A DNA stretch of 64,000 bases from Psychromarinibacter halotolerans (lineage in GTDB: Bacteria; Pseudomonadota; Alphaproteobacteria; Rhodobacterales; Rhodobacteraceae). The position numbers were made by a program, and so were the translations under genes. The stretch covers positions 434,001 through 498,000 of the forward strand of contig NZ_JARGYD010000001.1 of the NCBI RefSeq assembly GCF_029168315.1, given 5' to 3'. Positions 1-8,806 of the stretch are shown here, in pieces. The first letter of the stretch is position 1, and each line of letters opens with the position of its first letter. The notes under the pieces are model-generated. The model worked only from the letters and a program-made list of their open reading frames with translations, ran no database searches and was not told where the DNA came from.

Positions 1-1
1 G

Positions 2-1831
2 AGCGCGGCGCAAGCCTATGAGGAAGAGCACCGGCAGGACCTGACGCAGGACGCCGAGGCGCTGGCCGAGTACCTGAACGCCGCCCGCCGCAGCGTCTTT
101 TCCGTGTCCGACGGGCAGCTTCGGCAAATCCTGACGCAGGGACAGGCGCAGATCCAGCGCGGCCTGCGCGAGGCTTTCATCATCAACGGCGCCGGCGAGA
201 TCCGCGCCCGGGGCGAACGCAGCTATCTGTTCGATTTCGAAGAGCCCGACGCCGAGCTGCTGGAACGCGCCCGCAACGGCGAGACGGTGATCATCGAAGA
301 CTGGGACGTGAACGAGTTCCGCGCCATCGTGGCGCTGGACGAATACGTCGACCGGTTGCTGTACGTCTCGCGCAGCGTCGACGGCGAAATCCTGCGCCTG
401 CTGGACGACACGCGCGAGACGGTGAACCTGTACAACCAGCTGGAAAGCGACCGGGGCAAGATCGTGTTCGAGTTCGGGCTGGTTTACCTTGGCTTCGCGG
501 TGATCCTTGTGCTGGCGGCGATCTGGCTGGGCCTGTGGTTCGCCGAACGCCTGTCTCGCCCGGTGGGCCGCCTGACCGGCGCGGCACAGCGCGTGGGCGC
601 GGGCGACATGGACGTGCAGATCCGCGAAGAGAAGGGCGACGACGAGATCGCCATGCTGGGCCGGATCTTCAACCAGATGACCCGTCAGTTGAAAGCGCAG
701 CGCGACACCATGCTGGAAAACAACGCCCAGATCGAACGGCGGCGGCGCCTGTTCGACTCGGTGCTCAGCTCGGTCACGGCGGGGGTCATGGGGCTGGACG
801 AGCAGGGCGAGGTGACGTTCATCAACCGCTCTGCCGCGCGCCTGCTGGGGCTGGACCCCGACCTGCATTCCGGAAGCCTGCACGACCTTGTGCCCGAGTT
901 CGCGCCGCTGTTCGGCCGTCTGCGGGCCGCCGTGGGCGAGACGGTGCAGGAAGAGATCAAGATGATGCGCAAGGGCAAGCTGGAGAACCTGCTTGTCCGG
1001 ATGGCGGTGCGGACCTACGACGACGGGTCGTTGGAAGGCTACGTGATTGCGTTCGACGACGTGACAGACCTGGTCAGCGCGCAGCGGATGGCCGCATGGG
1101 GTGACGTCGCGCGCCGTATCGCGCACGAGATCAAGAACCCGCTGACCCCGATCCAGCTGTCCGCCGAACGCATTCAGCGCAAGTTCGGGCGCGAGGTCGG
1201 CGACCCCGACCGGCTGGAGCAGATGACCGAGGTCATCATCCGCCAGACCAACGACCTGCGCCGCATCGTGGACGAGTTCTCGAAATTCGCCCGGATGCCG
1301 GAACCCGAACGCCGGGTGCAGGATCTTGCCCGGCTGGTGCGCGACGCGGTGCTTTTGCAGGAAGACGCGCAGCAAGAGGGCGTTACCGTCACGGCGGACA
1401 TCCCGTCGGACGCGGTGCTGGGCGACATCGACGCCACGATGATCAGTCAGGCGTTGACGAACTTGATCAAGAATGCCGGAGAAGCGATTGAATCCTATCG
1501 GGAAAGTTCAGGTGAGGCAGACTATCCCGGTCAGGTGCACGTCGCGATGAGGCTTGGCCGCAATGGTGCGACGATCACCATAGACGACAACGGCATCGGC
1601 CTGCCGCCCGACCGGTCGCGTTTGTTCGAGCCATACGTGACCACACGCGAGAAAGGGACCGGCCTTGGCCTGTCCATCGTGAAGAAGATCATCGAAGAGC
1701 ACGGCGGTACGCTGGCGCTGGTCGATGCAGATCCGTTTACCCCGGGCGCCCGCCACGGCGCCCGGGCCGAAATACGCCTGCCGCTTGTGCCGCAGGACGT
1801 GGCCCAACAAAAAACCGAACTTGCCGTATGA
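2..1831 (+). CDS. ntrY: Nitrogen regulation sensor histidine kinase NtrY (5' truncated by window edge)
   Basis: Inner-membrane sensor kinase of the NtrY/NtrX two-component pair, linked to nitrogen and redox control in alphaproteobacteria. The frame is open to the left edge, so the first membrane segments and part of the sensor region are missing. Visible in order: the end of the sensor region, a membrane helix (about nt 470-545), HAMP (about 545-700), PAS (about 760-1080), and HisKA with the phospho-acceptor His at nt 1124-1126 in AHEIKNPLTPIQ. HATPase_c follows, with N box NLIKNAGEA, G1 DDNGIGLP and G2 GTGLGLS. The stop lies 10 nt before ntrX, so the two are probably co-transcribed. ntrB and ntrC are expected upstream, outside the window (inference). 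Confidence 0.95.
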   Translation, partial: SAAQAYEEEHRQDLTQDAEALAEYLNAARRSVFSVSDGQLRQILTQGQAQIQRGLREAFIINGAGEIRARGERSYLFDFEEPDAELLERARNGETVIIEDWDVNEFRAIVALDEYVDRLLYVSRSVDGEILRLLDDTRETVNLYNQLESDRGKIVFEFGLVYLGFAVILVLAAIWLGLWFAERLSRPVGRLTGAAQRVGAGDMDVQIREEKGDDEIAMLGRIFNQMTRQLKAQRDTMLENNAQIERRRRLFDSVLSSVTAGVMGLDEQGEVTFINRSAARLLGLDPDLHSGSLHDLVPEFAPLFGRLRAAVGETVQEEIKMMRKGKLENLLVRMAVRTYDDGSLEGYVIAFDDVTDLVSAQRMAAWGDVARRIAHEIKNPLTPIQLSAERIQRKFGREVGDPDRLEQMTEVIIRQTNDLRRIVDEFSKFARMPEPERRVQDLARLVRDAVLLQEDAQQEGVTVTADIPSDAVLGDIDATMISQALTNLIKNAGEAIESYRESSGEADYPGQVHVAMRLGRNGATITIDDNGIGLPPDRSRLFEPYVTTREKGTGLGLSIVKKIIEEHGGTLALVDADPFTPGARHGARAEIRLPLVPQDVAQQKTELAV

Positions 1832-1841
1832 GGAAGCAGTC

Positions 1842-3254
1842 ATGAGCGATATTCTTATAGTCGATGACGAGCGCGATATTCGCGAGCTGATCTCCGATAT
1901 TTTGGAGGATGAAGGCTATGCCACGCGGCTGGCCGCGAACTCGGACGATTGCATGGCCGCAATCAACACCGAACCGCCAGCCCTGATGATCCTGGACATC
2001 TGGCTGAAGGACAGCCGCATGGACGGGATCGACATCCTGAAGACCGTCAAGCGCGACAACCCCGGCATCCCGATCGTGATCATTTCCGGCCACGGCAACA
2101 TCGAGATCGCCGTGGCGGCGATCAAGCAGGGCGCCTACGACTTCATCGAAAAGCCGTTCAACATCGACCAATTGATGGTCGTGATCGGCCGCGCGATGGA
2201 AACTTCGCGTCTGCGCCGCGAGAACTCGGAGCTCAAGCGCCGCGACGAGGGGCCGACCGAGATGATCGGCAACAGCTCGGCGTTCAAGACGCTGAAGAAC
2301 AACCTCGACAAGGTGACCAAGTCGAACGGCCGCGTCATGCTGACCGGCCCGGCGGGGTCGGGCAAGGAAGTGGCGGCGCGCTACATCCATGCCAATTCGA
2401 ACCGGGCACAGGCGCCCTTCATCACCGTCAATTGTGCGTCGATCGAACCCGAGCGGATGGAAGAAGTCCTGTTCGGCCGCGAAGGCGCCGACCGGGGCGT
2501 CGAGCCGGGCCTGCTGGAACAGGCGCACGGCGGCGTGCTGTATTTCGACGAAGTGGCCGATATGCCCTCGGGCACCCAGTCGAAGATCCTGCGGGTGCTG
2601 GTGGAACAGTCCTTCCAGCGCGTCGGCGGCACCGACAAGGTGCGCGTGGACCTGCGGGTGATCTCGTCCACGAACCGCGATCTGCAGACCGAGATCGACG
2701 CGGGCCGCTTCCGGCAGGAACTGTATCATCGCCTGAACGTGGTGCCGATCATCGTGCCCTCGCTGGAAGACCGCCGCGAGGACATCCCGACGCTGGCGGA
2801 ATACTTCATCGAGGGCTTCAACAAGACGCAGGGCCTGCCGCAGCGCGACCTGTCCGAAGAGGCCGTCGCGCTTTTGCAGACGATGGTCTGGCCGGGCAAC
2901 GTCCGCCAGCTGAAGAACGTGATCGAGCGGGTGCTGATCCTTGGCGACGGCACGGGCCAGATCTCGGCCGCCGAACTGCCCCAGTCCGAGCCGCAGGGGC
3001 AGGACGACGGCAAGGTGGTGCTGTCGGGCTCGCTTGCGACGCTGCCGCTGCGCGAGGCGCGTGAACTGTTCGAGCGGGAATACCTGCTGACCCAGATCAA
3101 CCGGTTCGGCGGCAACATCAGCCGCACCGCCAGCTTCGTCGGCATGGAACGCTCGGCGTTGCACCGCAAGCTGAAGTCGCTGGGCGTGGTCACGACCAAC
3201 AAGGCAGGCAGCCGGATCGCCACGGTCGAGGAAGAGGCGCTGCGCACCGGCTGA
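1842..3254 (+). CDS. ntrX: Nitrogen assimilation response regulator NtrX
   Basis: Cytoplasmic response regulator partnered with NtrY, 470 aa. Receiver domain (residues about 1-120) with acidic pair D8/D9, phospho-acceptor D52 in LMILDIW and Lys in FIEKPF. The AAA+ domain has Walker A GPAGSGKE and Walker B GVLYFDE. A C-terminal Fis-type HTH ends in ERSALHRKLKSLGV. The stretch where sigma-54 activators carry GAFTGA (nt about 2470-2511) instead reads LFGREGADRGVEPG, so the sigma-54 contact loop is absent. ATG at 1842 was chosen over upstream in-frame codons because it begins the canonical receiver start MSDILIVDDE and follows an AGGAAG ribosome site just after the ntrY stop. Confidence 0.95.
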   Translation: MSDILIVDDERDIRELISDILEDEGYATRLAANSDDCMAAINTEPPALMILDIWLKDSRMDGIDILKTVKRDNPGIPIVIISGHGNIEIAVAAIKQGAYDFIEKPFNIDQLMVVIGRAMETSRLRRENSELKRRDEGPTEMIGNSSAFKTLKNNLDKVTKSNGRVMLTGPAGSGKEVAARYIHANSNRAQAPFITVNCASIEPERMEEVLFGREGADRGVEPGLLEQAHGGVLYFDEVADMPSGTQSKILRVLVEQSFQRVGGTDKVRVDLRVISSTNRDLQTEIDAGRFRQELYHRLNVVPIIVPSLEDRREDIPTLAEYFIEGFNKTQGLPQRDLSEEAVALLQTMVWPGNVRQLKNVIERVLILGDGTGQISAAELPQSEPQGQDDGKVVLSGSLATLPLREARELFEREYLLTQINRFGGNISRTASFVGMERSALHRKLKSLGVVTTNKAGSRIATVEEEALRTG

Positions 3255-3292
3255 TCTTCCGGCAAGACCCTTAAAATGCTATGAAATACGGG

Positions 3293-3328
3293 AAAGCGGC
3301 GCCATCAAAGCGCCGCTTTCGCTGTTTT
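3293..3328 (+). terminator. Rho-independent terminator after ntrX
   Basis: A 9-bp GC-rich stem (AAAGCGGCG at 3293-3301 with CGCCGCTTT at 3311-3319), a 9-nt loop and a short T-rich tail ending in GTTTT. It lies 39 nt after the ntrX stop and should end the ntrYX transcript. Confidence 0.75.
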
Positions 3329-3461
3329 AGCGTCGTGCGTGCGCCGGGATGCGGCGCCGGTCCGCGACGGCTGCGAAGAATTCGCTGGCGGCGCGCGGGG
3401 GCATAAGGGGACCGCGCCAGAGAACCGGGGCGGTCGGGGACGAGCGACGGAGGCCCGGATC

Positions 3462-4613
3462 ATGGTACAGACGACCGCAACGCTGGCCGGCGTGGTGATC
3501 AACGAAATCGGCGGAATTCCCTTCGGGGCGGGACACGACCTGAACGGCGACGGCAGCGTCGACGCGCAGGACGAGTTCATCGAGCTTTACAACACCAGCG
3601 GCGCATCCGTGGACGTCTCGGGCTGGCAGCTGTGGGAGGACAACGTCCTGAAGGCCACGCTGGACCCCGGCACGATCATCGCACCGGGCGACTATCTTGT
3701 GCTGGTCGACGGCGTGGACAACGCGAACGCGATCCAGAACGTCAACGGCGCCGCGTCCCAGTACACGGACGGCGAACTGACGCTGTCGGACGGCGATGTC
3801 GTGATCCTGTATAACGCGACGGATGATGAATACGTGGTGTTTCAGGGCGCGAACGCGGACGGCGCCGATGTCACGGCGGCGGTCAACGCGCTGCTTGTGT
3901 CGCATCCGAGCGCGTCTCAGGTCGGCCCCACCGAACAGGGCGTGGATGATACTATCGGCAATTCGACCAGCCGGGTCGAGGACGGCGACGACGTCTGGGC
4001 CGATCAGGGGATTACGCCGGGGGCGGCGAACTGCTTCCTGACCGGGACCCGGATCGAGACGCCCAAGGGGCCCCGTGCCATCGAAGACCTTGCCCCGGGC
4101 GATGCCGTCCTGACCTCGGACGGGCGATCGGTTCCGGTCCGGTTTGTGTTCCGGCAAGAGGTGCGGCTGCGCGGCACGATGGCCGCCCGGCTGGAACCTG
4201 TGCGGCTGCGCGCCGGGTCTTTGGGGATCGGTTTGCCGTCGCGCGACCTTGTCGTCACCGCCGATCACGGCATCGTGCTTGACGGCCTGCTGGTGAACGC
4301 GGGCGCGCTGGTGAACGGGGACGAGATCGCCTTCGTGCCGCATGCGACGCTGCCCGCGCGGATCACGTACTGGCATATCGAGACCGACGCGCACGAGGTT
4401 CTGCTGGCCGAAGGCGTCCCCGTCGAAAGCTTCGCCGATGTGGCGGGCAGGGGCCTGTACGACAACCATTCCGACTATCTTGCGCTGTACGGTGCCGACC
4501 GGCTGATCCCCGAGATGGACCTGCCGCGCGTCGCCTCGGTGCGCCTGTTGCCAGAGGCGCTGAAAGAGCGGCTGGACGAGGGGCGCGCGGGGGCGTGGAA
4601 GGCCAGCGGCTGA
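3462..4613 (+). CDS. Lamin-tail (LTD) plus Hint domain protein
   Basis: 383 aa. The N-terminal part (residues about 5-150) looks like a lamin-tail domain (VVINEIGG, then DEFIELYNTSG, VDVSGWQLWEDN, APGDYLVLVDG). It carries a Ca-binding-like DLNGDGSVDAQDE segment. Residues about 188-330 are a Hint (Hedgehog/intein) module: CFLTGTRIETPKG begins with the nucleophile Cys, followed by EDLAPGDAVLT and the T-x-x-H block (VTADHGIVLDG). No C-extein-like end is visible, so self-cleavage rather than splicing would be expected (inference). There is no signal peptide; related proteins are often type I secreted or surface proteins. ATG 3462 was chosen because ACGGAGG lies 8 nt upstream and the LTD starts at once. 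It sits between ntrX and trkA, which are often adjacent. Confidence 0.8.
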   Translation: MVQTTATLAGVVINEIGGIPFGAGHDLNGDGSVDAQDEFIELYNTSGASVDVSGWQLWEDNVLKATLDPGTIIAPGDYLVLVDGVDNANAIQNVNGAASQYTDGELTLSDGDVVILYNATDDEYVVFQGANADGADVTAAVNALLVSHPSASQVGPTEQGVDDTIGNSTSRVEDGDDVWADQGITPGAANCFLTGTRIETPKGPRAIEDLAPGDAVLTSDGRSVPVRFVFRQEVRLRGTMAARLEPVRLRAGSLGIGLPSRDLVVTADHGIVLDGLLVNAGALVNGDEIAFVPHATLPARITYWHIETDAHEVLLAEGVPVESFADVAGRGLYDNHSDYLALYGADRLIPEMDLPRVASVRLLPEALKERLDEGRAGAWKASG

Positions 4614-4733
4614 CGCGGCGCACCTGCAACGCCATAGGGGCGTTCAGCGGCCCGAAGCATGGGCGGCTCTCGACAGGGACCGGCGAACGGGGTAGCACCC
4701 CGGGGCATCGGGTTGAGGTCGAGGGACGTGAAC

Positions 4734-5342
4734 ATGATCCGCAAGGCAGCACTTCTGCTTTCGCTTCTTGCCGCCGCAGGCTGCGGTTCGACGCCGCCGG
4801 TGGCCGAGGTCACCTCGGCCGGGCAGCGCGAAACCGTCGGCACCAGTGGCGTGCCCGAGCAGACCAAGATCGCGGCGCTGACACAGGGCATCCTTGCGCT
4901 GTCGCCAGCGATCGATCCGGCAGAGGCCGCGCGCATCGCCGAGATCGCGGTCGAATACCCGCTGTACACGCTGGCGCCGCGCTACCGCGCGGTCGATCCG
5001 CCGCTGGTCCACAACGTGAAGGTCAACATGGGGATCAAGCCCCGTGGCCTGTGCAAGGACTGGGCCGACGATCTGGAGGCCCGCCTGCGGCAAGAAGGGT
5101 TCCAGACCGTCGACTTCCACCGCGCCATTGCCAACGCCGACAACATCCGGATCGAGCATTCGACCGTCATCGTCAGCGCCAAGGGCGCGGCCTGGAACCA
5201 GGGCATCGTTCTTGATCCGTGGCGCGAGGGGCGGGGCGTCCTGTACTGGGCTCCGGTGCTGGAGGACGACCACTACACCTGGATCGAACGGTCCGAGGTA
5301 TTCCGGATGAAACGGGAATGGGCCGCCGCCAAGGCGCGCTGA
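4734..5342 (+). CDS. Lipoprotein with a Cys-His-Asp arrangement (transglutaminase/papain-like candidate)
   Basis: 202 aa. It starts with a lipoprotein signal peptide (MIRKAALLLSLLAAAGCGS; lipobox LAAAGC), so it should be anchored to a membrane facing the periplasm. I do not recognise a named family. Three blocks are spaced like the catalytic triad of the transglutaminase/papain fold: Cys in GLCKDWADDL, His in EHSTVIVSA and Asp in VLDPWREG. The fold is inferred, not shown. ATG 4734 was chosen because it starts the signal peptide. It follows the Hint protein by 120 nt on the same strand and precedes trkA by 157 nt. Confidence 0.75.
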   Translation: MIRKAALLLSLLAAAGCGSTPPVAEVTSAGQRETVGTSGVPEQTKIAALTQGILALSPAIDPAEAARIAEIAVEYPLYTLAPRYRAVDPPLVHNVKVNMGIKPRGLCKDWADDLEARLRQEGFQTVDFHRAIANADNIRIEHSTVIVSAKGAAWNQGIVLDPWREGRGVLYWAPVLEDDHYTWIERSEVFRMKREWAAAKAR

Positions 5343-5499
5343 GGCCCTGTCCGCCTGCGCGGTCGGTTCGGGATCAGGGCGGTGTCGGGACCCGTTTCGG
5401 GGCAACCCCCGGATTCTGCAGGTGCATTGACCCCGCACGCGCCCCGTGCCATCGGTTGGCGACTGGGATGAGTTTGACGGCAAGCAGGGCGACAGGCGC

Positions 5500-6876
5500 A
5501 TGAAAGTCATCATCTGCGGCGCGGGTCAGGTCGGCTGGCAGATCGCCCGCCACCTGTCGGGCGAACGCAACGACGTCACCGTCGTGGACAACAACCCCGA
5601 CCTCGTGCGCCGCGCGACCGATACGCTGGACGTGCAGGGGATCTCGGGCTTTGCCTCGTACCCGGACGTTCTGGACGCCGCCGGTGCGCGCGACGCGGAC
5701 ATGGTCATCGCCGCGACCCACTCGGACGAGGTGAACATGGTCACCTGCCAGGTGGCGCATTCCGTGTTCAGCGTGCCGAAGAAAATCGCGCGCCTGCGCA
5801 GTCAGTCCTACCTGAACGCGATCTACAGCGACCTGTACCGGCGCGAGCACATGCCGATCGACGTGGTGATCAGCCCCGAGCGCGAGGTGGCCGACGCCGC
5901 CCTGCGCCGCCTGAGGCACCCCGCGGCGTTCGACACCGAAAGCTTCCTTGGCGGCAAGGCCCAGCTCATGGGCATCGTGCTGGACGAGGACTGCCCGGTG
6001 GTGAACACGCCGCTGAACCAGCTGTCGGACCTGTTCTCGACCCTGCGCGCCATCGTGGTCGGCGTGCGCCGGTCGGGGCGGCTGTTCGCGCCGGAACCGG
6101 GCGATCAGCTGTTCGTGGACGACGAGATCTACGTCTTCGCCCATGTCGACGATGCCGACCGGGCGCTGGAGATCTTCGGCAAAGAGGTCGTGAAGACCCG
6201 GCGCGCGGTCATCGTGGGCGGCGGCAACGTCGGGCTTGCGGTGGCCAAGGCGCTGGAAGGTCAGGCCGACCGGGTGCGGATGAAGGTGATCGAGAAAAGC
6301 CGCCCCGTGGCCGAACGCGCCGCCGACGCGCTGGAACGGACCATCGTGCTGCATGGCGACGGCCTGAACATGGAACTGCTGGAAGAGGCGAACGTCGCCA
6401 AGGCCGACGCCATCCTTGCGGTCACCGACGACGACAAGACCAACATCCTTGCCTGCGTGCGCGCCAAGGCCGCCGGGGCCAAGCTGTCGATCTGCCTGAT
6501 CAACGACCAGTCGCTGGCGTCGCTGATGATCCCGCTGGACATCGACGCCATCATCAACCCGCGGACCACCACGGTCAGTTCGATCCTGCGCCACATCCGG
6601 CATGGCCGCGTCCGCGAGGTCTATTCCATCGGCGATGCCGAGGCCGAGGTGATCGAGGCACAGGTGCTGTCGACCTCGCCCATCGCGGGCCAGCTGCTGC
6701 GCGACATCGACTTTCCCGAAGGCGTGCTGGTCGGCGGCGTGATGAAGAACGGCGAGATGCGCCGTCCGGCGGGCAACATGCGGATCGACGAGGGCGACGT
6801 GATCGCCATCTTCTCGTTGTCGGCGGACGTTCCGGAGGTCGAGCGGCTGCTGCAGGTCTCGATCGACTTCTTCTGA
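5500..6876 (+). CDS. trkA: Trk K+ uptake system NAD-binding protein TrkA
   Basis: Cytoplasmic gating subunit of the Trk potassium transporter, 458 aa (E. coli TrkA is also 458). It has two RCK_N-RCK_C halves. The first Rossmann motif is GAGQVGWQIARHL near residue 7, the second GGGNVGLAVAKAL near residue 243. Each half ends with a TrkA_C ligand-binding module. ATG 5500 places the Rossmann strand MKVIICGAGQ at the N terminus as in the family. The stop is 10 nt before trkH, so the two channel subunits form one operon. Confidence 0.95.
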   Translation: MKVIICGAGQVGWQIARHLSGERNDVTVVDNNPDLVRRATDTLDVQGISGFASYPDVLDAAGARDADMVIAATHSDEVNMVTCQVAHSVFSVPKKIARLRSQSYLNAIYSDLYRREHMPIDVVISPEREVADAALRRLRHPAAFDTESFLGGKAQLMGIVLDEDCPVVNTPLNQLSDLFSTLRAIVVGVRRSGRLFAPEPGDQLFVDDEIYVFAHVDDADRALEIFGKEVVKTRRAVIVGGGNVGLAVAKALEGQADRVRMKVIEKSRPVAERAADALERTIVLHGDGLNMELLEEANVAKADAILAVTDDDKTNILACVRAKAAGAKLSICLINDQSLASLMIPLDIDAIINPRTTTVSSILRHIRHGRVREVYSIGDAEAEVIEAQVLSTSPIAGQLLRDIDFPEGVLVGGVMKNGEMRRPAGNMRIDEGDVIAIFSLSADVPEVERLLQVSIDFF

Positions 6877-6886
6877 GGCGGGCCCG

Positions 6887-8416
6887 ATGCCAAGCCGTAT
6901 CCTAGGTCTTCCGCTGATCGTCCTGCTGATGATGATCGGCGCGGCGTCGATGTTCCTGCCCGCGATCTATGCGGGCGCGGTGCGAGACTGGGACAGCGCG
7001 CGGGCCTTCCTGTTCTCTGGCATCATCTTCATGACCCTGTCGGCGATGATCGGTGTCGCCGTGTCGAATTATGGGGTGAGACGGCAGGCACGCAGCCACT
7101 TGCTGGCCTTGCTGGCGGCCTATGCCGTGCTGCCCGCGATGCTGGCGGTCCCGCTGTACGAAGCCGTCGGCGACACCCGCTATTTCAACGCCTATTTCGA
7201 GATGGTGTCGTCGCTGACCACCACCGGCGCGTCGGTCTATCCCGATCCCGGGCGGCTGACGGGCGCGGTCCACCTGTGGCGCGCGCTGGTCGGCTGGATG
7301 GGCGGTTTCCTTGTCTGGGTGACCGCGATCGCGATCATGGCGCCGCTAAGCCTTGGCGGGTTCGAAGTTCTGGGCGACCGGGGCGATACGGCGGATTCGG
7401 GCCTGACCCAGATCCAGCAGGTGGCCGACCCGCAGATGCGGCTGCGGCGCTATGCCTACATGCTGTTCCCGATCTACTTCATCCTGACGCTTGTCGCCTT
7501 CGTGCTGCTGCTTGTGGCGGGCGACACGCCTTTGGTGGCGGTCAGCCACGCGATGTCGACGCTGGCGACCAGCGGGATCTCTCCGGTCGGCGGCACCACC
7601 GGCGCGCAGTCCGGCATCGGCGGCGAGATGGTTATTCTGCTGTTTCTTGGCTTCGCCCTGTCGCGTCGCACGTTCGAGCGCGACGGCAACGTCCGGCGCC
7701 GCAAGCGCATCCGCCGCGACCCCGAGCTTCGGATGGCGGCGGGGCTGGTCGTGCTGGTGCCGCTGTTCCTGTTCCTGCGCCATTGGTGGGGTGCCATCGA
7801 GATCGAGAACGTCGGCAACTTCGGCGTGCTTGCCGCGCAGGGCTTCGCCGCGCTGTGGGGCGGGGTGTTCACCGTGCTGTCCTTCCTGACGACCACCGGC
7901 TTCGAAAGCACCCACTGGGACACCGCGCAGGCGTGGTCCGGGCTAGAGACGCCGGGGCTGGTGCTGATGGGGCTGGCCCTGATCGGCGGCGGTGTGGCGA
8001 CCACGGCGGGCGGCGTAAAGCTGTTGCGGGTCTATGCCCTGTACAAGCACGGCATCCGCGAACTGGAACGGCTGGTGCATCCCAGTTCCGTCGGCGGGTC
8101 GGGTGTCTTCGCCCGCCACCTGCGGACGCGGGGCGCCTATGTGGCGTGGATCTTCTTCATGCTGTTCGCCATGTCGATTGCGGTGGTGATGTTGGCGCTG
8201 TCGCTGACTGGGCTGAATTTCGACCAGACCACCGTGCTGACCATCGCCGCGCTGTCGAACACCGGCCCCTTGGCCGGCATCGCCGAATCCGTGCCGATCA
8301 GCTACGCCACGCTGAGCGATGCGGCGAAATGGATCCTGACCGCGTCGATGGTGCTGGGGCGGCTGGAGACGCTTGTGATCATCGCGTTGCTCAACCCCGA
8401 GTTCTGGCGGAATTGA
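6887..8416 (+). CDS. trkH: Trk K+ transporter membrane subunit TrkH
   Basis: Inner-membrane K+ translocating subunit, 509 aa, with about ten or more hydrophobic segments. The selectivity-filter regions of the repeated M1-P-M2 units are visible (SLTTTGASVYPDPG, STLATSGISPVGG, SFLTTTGFESTHW, ALSNTGPLAG), each with the pore Gly. Length is normal for TrkH/KtrB proteins (about 480-510). TrkA, encoded 10 nt upstream, is its regulatory partner. The 153 nt after the stop lead into hfq. Confidence 0.95.
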   Translation: MPSRILGLPLIVLLMMIGAASMFLPAIYAGAVRDWDSARAFLFSGIIFMTLSAMIGVAVSNYGVRRQARSHLLALLAAYAVLPAMLAVPLYEAVGDTRYFNAYFEMVSSLTTTGASVYPDPGRLTGAVHLWRALVGWMGGFLVWVTAIAIMAPLSLGGFEVLGDRGDTADSGLTQIQQVADPQMRLRRYAYMLFPIYFILTLVAFVLLLVAGDTPLVAVSHAMSTLATSGISPVGGTTGAQSGIGGEMVILLFLGFALSRRTFERDGNVRRRKRIRRDPELRMAAGLVVLVPLFLFLRHWWGAIEIENVGNFGVLAAQGFAALWGGVFTVLSFLTTTGFESTHWDTAQAWSGLETPGLVLMGLALIGGGVATTAGGVKLLRVYALYKHGIRELERLVHPSSVGGSGVFARHLRTRGAYVAWIFFMLFAMSIAVVMLALSLTGLNFDQTTVLTIAALSNTGPLAGIAESVPISYATLSDAAKWILTASMVLGRLETLVIIALLNPEFWRN

Positions 8417-8569
8417 CGCGACGCTCGCACGGCGGGGGCGCAAAATGCTCCCTTTTCAATCGGTAGCGGCTTTTTTGGGGCTGGAATCCCGATATGTTCC
8501 CGTACATACTCGAATTCACTGACAATAAGCGGGACAGTCCGCGGCAGAACGAAAAAGGGTAAAAAACCA

Positions 8570-8803
8570 ATGGCTGCCGACAAGCAGAATTTGCAGGACG
8601 CATTTCTGAATCATGTCCGGAAGACGAAAGTCTCGGTGACGATTTTCCTTATCAATGGCGTGAAACTTCAAGGTGTGATCACCTGGTTCGACAATTTCTG
8701 CGTGCTCCTCCGCCGCGACGGCCAGTCGCAGCTGGTATATAAGCACGCGATCTCGACGATCATGCCGAGCCAGCCGATCAACCTGTATGACGGTGACGAC
8801 TGA
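8570..8803 (+). CDS. hfq: RNA chaperone Hfq
   Basis: 77 aa Sm-like hexameric RNA chaperone that mediates sRNA-mRNA pairing. Sm1 (residues about 8-50: NLQDAFLNHVRK, VTIFLINGVKLQG, FDNFCVLLRR) and Sm2 (YKHAISTIMPSQPI) are intact. The C-terminal tail is very short, as usual in alphaproteobacteria. A modest AAAGGG ribosome site precedes ATG 8570. The 153-nt leader is long enough to hold its own promoter. hflX follows immediately. Confidence 0.97.
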   Translation: MAADKQNLQDAFLNHVRKTKVSVTIFLINGVKLQGVITWFDNFCVLLRRDGQSQLVYKHAISTIMPSQPINLYDGDD

Positions 8804-8806
8804 AGC

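Noticed and set aside
1737..3164. Long antisense reading frame opposite ntrX (475 codons)
   Set aside because: Composition is His/Arg/Asp-rich with no domain; it mirrors the GC-biased third positions of ntrX and has no ribosome site.
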